This document shows, piece by piece, positions 34,701-46,700 of a stretch of 64,000 nt of DNA. Source of the DNA: Ischnura elegans (Eukaryota; Arthropoda; Insecta; Odonata; Coenagrionidae). The notes under the pieces were generated by a model that worked only from the letters and a program-made list of their open reading frames with translations, was not told the origin of the DNA and ran no database searches. A program made the translations under genes and the position numbers. The stretch's first letter is position 1, and each line of letters begins with the position of its first letter. Location: the NCBI RefSeq assembly GCF_921293095.1, contig NC_060248.1:129344972-129408971 (forward strand), written 5' to 3'.

Positions 34701-37700
34701 ATACAAGGCACAAATTTTGCGTTGACTTTTCTCGTCAGACAAAATTGCAGTGACTTCAAAGCGTCAGACAAAATTCGGTGAACCAAGCTCCATAGTATTC
34801 CACATTTATAAATTCCAAAGATTACTACTCTTCAAAAGACAGTTATTGGTCTTGCATCACAGTGGTGTCTACTTTTTCAGCATTTTCATCACATCTAGAA
34901 ATAGACTGATGTCTAGTATGAGTCTTGTCATTAAGTGATATTCACCTTATTTGATAAGAGAAAACCATGAGTTTCAAGCTCTCGAATTTTTCTGTAACCC
35001 TACCCTTTTATTTTCTGTAGCCCTGTCCTACCCTTGTATCACAGTACTATCAAAAAAAATTCTGAAGCAGGAAGCACAATTTTGAAACTCAATATAAATA
35101 AAGTTCATTTAAATCAGGGGTAATGATAATAATAAGGAGCATGCAAATTGCCTCGTTAGAAAATGAATTAATGTGACTGGTCCTAATGGTCTCCGGCTGC
35201 ACCAATGACTGCAGTGAATTTAGAATTAGTGTTACTATCCTCGCCTATCTCTAGAAATGTGGGCTTTTCCAACTTGTAAATTATATCGGATGTTTTATGG
35301 ACTGATCATTTGGTTGGAAGATTGCAACCTCTTTAAATTTTATTATAATTGCATTTAAAAGTTATTATTTTGATGCTTAAAGCTGTAATGATGATAATTT
35401 TGCTGTTTCACTTTTGCCAAAATTCATAAATATTATGCGAGTAACTTTTTATTCATTTTTAATTGTTATGCTTTTTAGCAGTTACTTGGATAATCATTGC
35501 AAAGTTTCACATTTTCGGAACTAAATGCATTAAATTTTGAGGAAAAAAACGTGACATCATTTAAGTTATATTTTGATATGCATGTTGCGGTGCTTGAATG
35601 TGCAGCCTTCTTCCACTGTGTTGACAAAATGTTTATGCACTTATGGTGTGAAATAAAATTATTTTACATGTGATCTGTCGCTATCTTTCTGGTGTGTGTG
35701 ATCATGATATCTTCATGTGTTCCGAGCAGTGGCACAGCGAGGGGGGGGGGGGGGGATGGGGGATAAACCTCCCCCTCAGACCTCAGAAAATTTTTTAAAA
35801 TTTGATCAATTTTACTTAATTGGATAAATATTACTTATAGAATAGTGTAAGGATTAATAAATATATCCCTCAGAAAGCGGTAAAACTCACAATTTAGACC
35901 ATTTATCTTAAAAAATTTCTGGGTGAGGGCACTCGCACCTCCCATATTCCATACCCCCTAGTACTAGTTGCTCCTAAACCCCCTAGCCTTAATTTCTACC
36001 TGCCCCCATGGTTCCGAGATCATATTTTTGGCGGGATTGGGGCATCACACTGCAGAAATATGACTTGCACTGTGAGAAATTTATTCTTTATCTAAAATTT
36101 GACTGACCGGTCATAATTACTCCTTGCGTAAGGAAAAAGATGTATTTATTTATGGATAAACTATCAAATTCACTGACTGATTTCGAGCTTTCTGTCGTAT
36201 GTAAGGACCCCGAAGTAACAGTAATTACTCCGTGGCGTTTGGATGCCAATGACTTTGAGTGTTGCCAATAAGTCTGGAGGTAAAAAAAAACAGCTAATAT
36301 TTTTGCATAATGAATGAAGTATGAGGAAAAATAATTCAGGCAAGCATGCACCTTTAATTTGGAATACAGTGTGGCATCACCCGCGGGGCGGGAAGGTGCT
36401 TGTAAAAGAAATCTCAGCAGGCAAATATTTCTGATTCTTGGTATCTTTTGATAAAATAGTGACACCTCGTATATCTTTTGATATGAGGATCTGTTTATCA
36501 GGGAAATTATCTCTGTAGTCTGCAGTACCGAAAAGTGTCATCATATTTGATCTCAATGAAGTAGTTACAGCTGTTAAATAAATGTATTTTTCTTTTAACG
36601 GGTTCGCTGCCTCTGCGATCATAATGAAGAAATGCGTACTTCATCTTCACCCTGCTTTGGTCATGTTGAACGAAGAATAAGCCCCTTTCTTTGGCCTCTC
36701 ATGGCACGCCGTTGATCACAGATACTTCAGTGCCGCTCTTATATATGAAGTGACCAACACAGCACATGTAGCTGAATGCACGCGAAAACTCAGATGGAAA
36801 GGATCCAAGAGAGCTAAAGGAAAAAGTGAAACACTTGGGTGCACTGAGTGAATTGGTCTAAAAATCTGTTGCAGGGAACATGTTAACTCCTGACCATGAA
36901 AGTCGAGCTACTTTAGAATATTTAAAAAACTATTACTATTACTGTTTTTACAGATTTTCTGTGACTTTTTTCCCACTTTTCAGAGCCCCTACATATTATG
37001 CTTTGAATTCTCAGTGCCATAAGAATTTGCCGTAGCCACACATCTCCATACTTACTGGTTGGTTGGCTTAATTTTTACCACTTTACATGGTCCCCACATG
37101 TGACACTTTAAATAAGCAGTGCCAAGGCAATTTACAATTGTCAACCCAACATCACCATATCCACAGGCTATTCACTTACCTGTGTAATGGCCTTTACATA
37201 TAAATCATTTCATAAATCTGATATTATTTTTTACTATTTTAAATTGAGAAATACCTAAATTTGTCTTTCACCGCTGGAGTAAGAAATTTGTGGCTTTTGA
37301 TCTGCTAGGACTCTGGTTTTTACATTGCTTTCTCTCAATTTTATTCACCACTTTTCAGGTTTAATAGATATGTGTTAAGTTCCTGGCTTTAAATGGTATG
37401 CTAGCCTTCTCTAAAATCTGTTTTGCTCTAGTATATTTTAAGTTTTCCTGAATATCAGACAATTACTTGTACCGCTTGTTTTTTAAAAAATACCAAAATA
37501 AGTGGTATAAGTAATTGTCTGATATCCAGGAAAACTTATAATGGAATACCACAAAGTAAATCAAGAATTAGTGAATTTTGTTCTAGTATATTTTGTCTCT
37601 CCATATTAATTAGAATTAGACTTCTTAAATCTAGTGATTCCTTATAAAGCTGATTTGCCTTCACTGGATGGCCCCCTATGATGTAAGACTTGGGACCCTC

Positions 37701-40700
37701 CTCAACTGTAACATTTGTGTCTTTTTTTTCAATTAGGCATCTCTAAAAACCCGCCACCTGCTTCATTCCGTCCCTCTGGTGAGAGGAGGCAGCAACAGTC
37801 TACACTTCCCCCAAGAATGCAGCAGCAGGACGGAGGAGCAGCAAACCGTCCTCGGCGGTATTCCTCTCAGCGACAAAGATCTGTTCCAGAAACGAATCCT
37901 TCTCCCGTAGTCCCCACGCCACCACCTCAAACAACGATAAGTCCTGCTTCCTATCCTAGGCCTACTTATTATGATAATACTGGTAAGTTGCTTAGAACGG
38001 TGCATACTAATGGCTACAATGGTGAGAATATCTGTAAGCATTCTGGAGTTTTGAAACTAAATTGGGAAGTCCACACTTTCACACTTTATTGTCCATAACA
38101 GGAAAAAAACAATTATGTTGGGTAGTGGAAAGCTTAAGTTTCTATTCTTGAAGCATGATAAATTATGTTGCAAGGATTTAATTATTTAAATCCGACTTGC
38201 CTGAAGGCAGCACATTATGGCCTCTTACATTGAGAGATCAAGCACTTAACAGTGTAGTGTAAAGCCTCCATGCAACAAATTTGTTGGGACCATAAAACCT
38301 ATGACTTTGCTGTAGGGGGTTTTGTTGCATGGATATGACGAGCGGGTTGTTTCTTTGCTGGGTTTCATCCAAGTGTTGCGTGTGCTCCATGGTGCGAGTT
38401 ACGTATATTTTTCAATCTTGCTTTATTCACGTTAAAAACCTTTTCATAGCGATGATGAGCAATTTTTATTAATCATCATCAAGTACTGTGGCTATCTCCA
38501 CATGATTTTCAATATGTGCATATCTTTTTGAAATTATAGTTTTTCTCGTTCATTCTGCTGTACACTTCATCACTTCCTTTATTTATGGACTGAAATTAGA
38601 GGAACTCCAAAATTGATGCCTGTGAAGTACATATTTTTAAAGTAATTACAATTTTCATGAGTGTCTTGTTGATATTATTTTTGGAGTGCTATAATTTAAG
38701 TTGATATCAAGTGGCAATTTACATATTAAATTATGTCCGTACATAATTAATGTTATTTATAAATCATGTATTTTCGGATCATAGAAAAATTGAAAATAAA
38801 TAAAAAAGTGTTTCTGTTAATGTAATTTTTTCTTTTGGGGGTAAACTTAATGTTTAAAAATTTTCATTAATTAACAGAAAAATATGCATTCTTAAAATTT
38901 AAAATTTGATGATTTAGCTTATTACAGAAGGTATCATGGAGGGGAGGGCACAAGTTACAGGAAGTAAATGTAACATTTTTGCGATCTATTAATTTCATTT
39001 GAGTAGTTAACTTGGCTTCATATATTTTTTTAAGTAGAGAGAACAGAATGGTGTTCAGGTGTGAGCAACACTCTCAACCAAATAGACTCTTAATTCACCG
39101 TGTGTAATTGCCAGGACTAGCCATGGTCATAACTTTAAAGGAGTCACGCATGTTAAAGAATTGTGAGAAAAAATCATTCGCCTTGACCAGGATTTGAACC
39201 TAGATCCCTCTAATGGCCAAATAAGCTACCGAGGCATCATTCCCCACTGAGGAAATTGGGGGACAATACCAGGCATACCAAATTTCTCTATGGAATTTTC
39301 TCAAAATTTGTGGTATCACTAATTTCACACTATTTTCCACAACTTTCACACCAAGAGAGAACACCTATAGTGTTCAAAGTTTGGACTTTGGTGCAGTGTG
39401 CGCGATTTGGACTGCTGGTTGCATAATATGGTCAGCAGTCCTGACCATCTGGTCTGGTATACTACGCATATTTCCTCCAAGGGGAATGGATGTCTTGGTA
39501 GCTTAACCATCTTAAGCATACATATTTATACCAGAAATCAGGGAATCCAGGGTTTGAGTTCCAGTCAAGGCGAATGATTTTTTTTCTCCGCGGAATTTTC
39601 GCACAATTCACCATGTGTGCTTGCATTTGAGAATATTTTTATACTGCAATTGGTAAGCTGATGGTCTTGATGCATCTGGGTATAAGATTGGTGGAAACAA
39701 GACTTCAAAGTCTGCATTTCTCATTGTGCCTTCCTTCTTGTCTCTTTCTAATATTTTTCAGTGGTTACCCTGGTTACGGTGGATTAACGTTTGTGTGCTC
39801 TCTCGTTTGATTTTTCAGGCTATGCCCAGCAGGCAGTGTACCAGGAGATGCCGCATGCCGTCCTCCCTCCGCCCCCTCAGCCTCCCCCTCCCCCAACGGC
39901 ATTGCCCACGCCTCCACACTCTCAGCTGCTCACCCCTTCCAACTACGTCGCTCCACCCTTCCCTCCCCCTGCACCGCCCCCACCCAACTTTGCCCACGAC
40001 GCCACGGGGGGCTTCCTCTCGCCTAGGCCCGGGGCTCAGCCACCGAGGATATTTGCGGCGCCGCCTGTTCCCCGCCCGCCGCCCGGCCCAGTGGTGCCAC
40101 CTGCACCCCCTCCCCCTCAGTACATAGCACCAAACCCATCACTCATCAACTATGGACCTCCTCCACCTCCCACCCAATACCCTCCTGCCCCTTACCCTCC
40201 TTTCCCAGGATTTGCTCAAGTGGTAAGTGGATTTGCCCTATTTCATCAGCTGCGCTTCTTTTTGTGTTGTAAGATTGCAAAATGTTGAGCGAAATAATCT
40301 TGAGGCCAGAACCTTTGCAATTCAGAGTGAAGCTATTAAGAAAATGAGAGAGTTTAAGTGTAGGTATGAAGCTAACAAAAATATTGTGGCTTGGCCATGT
40401 TCAGTGCTTAACGATTGTAGTTGAAAACCAAGCAGGCCCAAACCCAAGTTTTTGACGATGGGATGAATTCTCAAAAGGTTGAATAACTAGGGTGAAAATG
40501 TAACTCACTCTATGTAATTACAGTAGAATCCTGATTTAAGGTTTTTCAGGGGGGACAAAATTTAAAACACTAAATGCGGAAAAACACTAAATGAGGACCT
40601 GCCATTTTTTTCAGGTTTTAGGGTCTGTAATGATTGGAATGGCTTTTTATGAATAAAAAATATTATTTTAAGTAACTAAAAGGTGCTGAATGCAGCAAAA

Positions 40701-43700
40701 AATTCTTTAATGAAATGTTCTCTGCCCTATGAAGGTTGGATAATACTTTTCAGGAATCAGCTAAAAAAATGGGTAGTAAAAGTAAGTAATGAGAGGATGA
40801 CAATTGTTTTAATGAAATATTTTAAGAAAATTCTAATAAACATCAACTTAAAAGCATTCCCACGCAGATTATTATTATGGACATTAGTGATTCCATTTTT
40901 ATGCATATTTCAGTGGTCTCGATGAAATTTAGAATTTTTTCTGTAAAAGTGACATGTTGGTGACTACAGGCATCCCCCGAGTTACGTAAGGGATGCGTTC
41001 CGGCAGACTCTGCGTAAGTCGAAATTTACGTAAGTCGAACATTTGCATTAGTGCTCTAGAGATTTCGATCGGTGCGGTGAAATTCTCAGCGGAGAAGTTT
41101 GCGGTACATTCTCGGTGGAGTTTCATTCAATTCACTGCGATATTCATTAACTCTTCCGTGTATTCTTACGTTATTAGAGAAAAAATCAATAACATTAATA
41201 TAGTCTGAGAGTTCCTCTCGAGCATTGCCAATCAAAATGCGTAATATTATTCCCCGAGTTGACCGATCGCGTGGATTCGGGAAAGTACGGTATCTCAATG
41301 CTACATTACTAAACTTAATACTTAAATTGATTCATTATGTTATACTGCGAACTAAGGGCCCATATTTTGTACTTACTTACAATCATTATATCCTCTGCCT
41401 TTTATATATTACGTAGATTGATGAATCTGGCGGTTTCATTGCCACAGTAATCTTTCACGCACGCAAACATACTTTCATATTCTCACATCTCAATAAAATG
41501 ACGTGAAAGTATCATCATTTGAATATTTACTTCGCTTGAAACATAGAAGAGTATTTCCAATGCATGAAGCTAATTAAAAGTGAGCTTTTATTCAGCTAAC
41601 TCCGTCATTAACTTGCAACAAAGTTAGTGGGGAAAAGCTTTCAATGATGCAGTATTCATTTATATTGGCACACAATATGAGAGAACGAGAAAATGCAGCT
41701 TAAAGAAATCTTTGCAAAATACACTACGGCTACCCAATCGCCAGAAATATGTAAACAAGTACGCAATTAATATCGTCTGTCAACTTTTTCTTCACTTTTT
41801 CGTAGCGTTCTTTGCCTAAAATTTCAATGCCTTGGCGCGGGTACTAACCAATTCCTTTCCGCAAAAAGATTTCGGCTCGAACTTTGTTTTCTTTTATTTC
41901 CACAGATGGAAATGTCCAAGCTTAAGTATACAATTTTTAAATATTTGAAAGTCGGAGTTCGGGTGTGTACGCTGCGTGACAAGCTGTATCGTACAGAAGT
42001 GGGCGCAACCACTTCCATCACTAGAACTGCTAATTTTCATGTTATTTATTGACTTGGGGTTTAAAAGCGATTTTCTACAGAAATTAATGAAAATTCCTTC
42101 GAGGAATGATAAAAATGGGTTACTTTGTTTTGTTTAGCACTTAAAAAACTCGATAACTATTCGAAATTTTTTCTGCCATTGAGTATACGAGCGAATAATT
42201 ACTTCAACGCGCTCGCATTCGAAAATTAACGTAATCACTTGAAGTACGGTTATCACTTGCGTAAGTACGGATTTACGTAAGTCGAGGCATACGTAACTCG
42301 GGGGATGCCTGTATAGCATTTCTAATATAATAAGAAAAGGTGTAAGTAGGTACTCGAAAAATCATGAGGAATGAGTGAAATAAAGGGACAGCAGAAGATC
42401 GCTAATCCCGAATTCTCAACTACCGAATATGTAGTAAAAGGAAGGTTTTCTGGAATTTTGCCAACTTAACGTTTTCTGTTGCCTCGGCGAAACAAGGGAT
42501 TTATGAGCCTTTAAAAAGCCTCCTATGAGCACATTTTGGATTTCGAGGTCATCCAAAAAAGTAGAATCTTATTTTAGTATGCGTACAAGTCGATGGTGAT
42601 TCAACTCGATGATAACGCCAGATTCGTTGTCATATATCCGCGGCCTTATGCAGGTCGAATGGAGCCGGGAGAGTTGCTTACGTGGCGCGCTGATCACCTT
42701 GACTCCGACTCGCCTTGTTTCTCGGCAGCTTTTAGTAAAATTTGGTTGGACCTTGAATAACGATTAGCTAAACTCTGTTAAGTGAAAAGGTTTAATCTTC
42801 AACAGAACTGGATTTCATCCGAAAAATTGTCAGTGCCTCTGGAGTTTGGCAATTTCGTCAGGGTTATGATGTCGAAGTCAACCACCTAGGGATACCTGCC
42901 GGATTTTCGTATTTTTCCATGCTCATCTATTCTACCATGAGTATGCGGTGATTTTTTTCCAGCATGAGCGAGTTATTTAGAGTCATGGACCGTGATAGTT
43001 CGTCAAAACTCCGATTGTCATTCTCTTTTGACATTAATTAGCACCAGATAAATATTTTTGAATCGACAGCGATATTAACCAGCCGCATGTCGATAAATTG
43101 GCTCAGGGATATCTAAATTACGATGTAAAATAATGTTGTTCCGTAGGGAAAGAATGCTCTCACTCACGGTCATGACAGGGGAAACACTTCCTCTGTTCTT
43201 TCGCTGTTCCTCCGTGGAAACTGACCTTGGAATGGATTATAGAAAGAATCTTCGAGTGAACTGCGCAATTGATATTGGGCCTCCTCTTTTGAAAAGAGAA
43301 AGTAGCCGACTGGAAAAATATTGGGCTAACAATGGACTGCCTGTTGAGAGTAGAGTTGAAAGGGGCATAAGTCATCCATTGAAAACATAGCGAGAAAACC
43401 ATTATTGTAGCGGCCCTCGGAGGATAACTTGTGTCATCAGTCGTCACGTATCATCGAAGTCAAGTTCAAGAAGTGAAGGATAAGGTAGTTCGAGGTTATT
43501 AAGGGATGACTTTGCTCCATTAGATCGGATCTGATACAAAAAGTGCCTGGTGTTTGGATCAGAAGGGGAGCGAAACGTTACGAGAAGACAAATCAACCAA
43601 CTTGCGAGTTGAAGGTCGCAGCGCTGCGCTCGCGGAAGAAAGCAGTTGAAGAAGCATTCCCCGGTAGATTCTATCGACTCTTGGTAAACTTTCATGAGAC

Positions 43701-46700
43701 TGTTCTTGTTGATGAGCATAAATTCGAAGATTTGGATGAACCGTCATGAAAAAACGTTAAATCGGGCAAAAAAATCTTGAGCGGGACAAATTTTTACGAC
43801 CATAAATGCAAAAAAACGCAAAATGCGGAAACACTAGATACGGATAATTTTTACATTGTCCTAATAGGGAATGAATCGGTACCCAAAAAAATAAACGCTA
43901 AATGCGAAGACCTTAAATCCGGATCCGACTGTAGTTGTTTAAGGCTTGACTTTATGGAACCTACTTAGCATAATGAAAAGTAAAGAAAACTTGGTAATTC
44001 CACATAAATATTTACAATGATTTTTACCGCATAATATGTACGACCTAAGTTTGGACGTGGCACTGTACCAGATGATGACATCACGCTGAAACCTAGCCGC
44101 ACATTAAATATTTATGTGGATTAACAAAGTTTTCTGTACTTTTCGTTATGGTAACTCACTCTTTTCAATCATCCATTGTTACAGAAATTCGATTCCATTG
44201 CCATGGGCATTCGATGCATTACTTCACATTTTTAAATAAAGGTGATCATGCCCCAGGGGGCCAGCATCTTGCTAAATCAATTGAGCGTAGGTTGCCCAAA
44301 ATAGGAGGGTCTATATCATGATTATCCTTTTATGAACCATTGGGACTTTAATAGTTATAAGTCTGTGTCTTTTTGTCTAGATACGATTCAAGGTTCCACT
44401 GGAGTCATTTTTATCACTTTTTTGTTTTTGGTGATTGTAATGAGAAAGATAATAATAATAATAATAATATCTTTATTCATCTGTAGCACAATAATAATTG
44501 TGGTAGATGTCGTCAATTAAAACACCTCATGTGAGGACACAGTAATAAGAAATACCCTGGATTTAAGAGGCAGCAGAATGTACATATACAATACAAACAA
44601 GAGAGAAATCATACAATTTGAATCAAAGTGCAAAAGTACATTTGAAAGCTGATAGTGGAGAAATTTCCTTCAGTGAGTATATGGGATACAGATGATTATA
44701 TTCTTATTTTAGACGTACGGGCAAAAAATGTTTACCATAATTGTATACTGTCTGAGTAGTATCCAATTACTTATTTTAGAGCTTTTCATTGAAAAGATAT
44801 CAAATCTAGACATGGTTTTGTTCTTACAACATTTTGCTACCTTGTAGGTGTAATAAGTTCTTTGCTAAAGTACAGAGTGAAACTTGCTCTGTTAGACACA
44901 TCCTGAGCTGACCACTTTTATTACAATGAATACATTACTCTCGTATTCAATTCAATTTATAGTCTCTATGTGGAGAATGGGTACGGGTGCGAGGGCAGAT
45001 TTGAATGCATAGAAGTAAGGTATCAATAAGGTCATCTTTCTTACGGCACACATCTTACAGCTTATATCCGTGAAAATACAGGTTCCTGTATTTTCACGGA
45101 CATAAGCTGTAAGATGTGTGCCGTAAGAAAGATGACCTTATTTCTGTGCATTCATATGTACTTTTGGTTTTGGGCCATTGCTACCAAAGGTCATATTGGA
45201 TGGAAATATCATCAAATTCCCCTTTTCTCATCTCTCTGAAGTAGTGTTATGATTAATTCTGCATGATTTCATTGTCTTCCTAGAAGCTATATTGAAATTT
45301 CTATTAATTCATCATTCATGGACTGGTTAGGCGATGACGTCACAGGTTGATATAGAGCGTTCCACATTTAGTTTACAGTACGGGCCTTATGAATAACATT
45401 GTTGCCAAGCTTCCACTCTGCCAGCAGTCATCTTGACAGCGTATGCAACCACACACAATAGTGCACCTAAATGGTGTAGTTCGAAAAGGAGTTTGGGATC
45501 GCACGAAAGACGGTGTAAATTAAGAAATTTTTTAGCATAAACTAAAATACCTTTGCTGCAATATAAAAGGAAAAGTCTTTTGTTATTTTATGTATGTGCT
45601 TATTCAATGCACAAGCTGAATAATGAATAATCCGTAATGTAAAAAATAACAATAAAGTGAAGGATAATAAAATTTATCGCCACTTCTGAAAGTGACAAAA
45701 TTTCTATTCCTTCCATATTATGCAATATTTTTTGGCTCTGGCTAGTATTACATGAAAGTTGATGTTGTATAAGACTACGGTTATATCAGATGGATAATTG
45801 GCTTTTCAATGTTATAATTAAAATTTAATGTAAGCAAAACCTGTATTTTCACGGACATAAGCTGTAAGACGTGTGCCGTAAGAAAGATGACCTTATTGAT
45901 ACCTTACTTCTATGCATTCATATGTGCCTTAATCTTGTGGAGAGCATCAATAAAAACTCAAGGATAAACTGAATAGACCATCAGGAATAAGTAGTAGCGG
46001 ATTCTTGTTACTACTCTTCTCCTTTACTCCAAAGATGAACCATGGAACGTCCAACTTGAAAAGCCATCCATAGTCTATTTGAAATTCATGTCAGTGTAGC
46101 CTTCGAAGTTTCTCGGTAGGTCTCACTAATGCTGAGAGATTTCCTAAAGTACGAGAAGACTTTGAGAACCAACTGTCTTTCATGGCTTCTGAGCTTCTCA
46201 CCTTTTCTCCTCTTCTTTGTATCAGACATGGTGATTGGGTGTGTTACAGCAGAGATAAGTGTAAAACATTCTTCACAACTCTCAAATTCAGCAGACCACT
46301 TAACACTTGTTCACTCCAAAAGATGCAGCGATATAAGTTAATGATTTTTTCACCAAAAATAACTTTGTAGTTTTCTTCCAATTTTATATGCAGCACATAC
46401 GGACCTACGACGTAAGTAAGTAAGCGGCTACTTTTTAACTTGCAAAAATCAAAATGTTCTTGCCCTAAAGGGTGTTACGTCGGTATAACAATATTTTAAC
46501 TCAATCACTGTAAAATTGGTGAAAACCTTCAAAGAGAAAATAGTATGAAGAATTTTGTGCAAAAGATTCAATTCAATACAGACAACAGTCGGGCAACAAT
46601 TGCGGGAAGATGATAAAGTAAAAAAATACACATTTCTAATGGAAATTTAAGGAAATGTTTTTTTATACCTTTTGTGAGAATTTTTATCGAAAAACTATCG

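Noticed and set aside
39726-40127. 133-codon plus-strand frame rich in proline, arginine and leucine
   Set aside because: It is an alternative frame of CASC3 exon 7. The other frame joins exons 6 and 8 in phase.
45001-45155. CRISPR-like repeat structure
   Set aside because: It is a single inverted repeat with a third dispersed copy, not a regular array of direct repeats and spacers, and the genome is eukaryotic.
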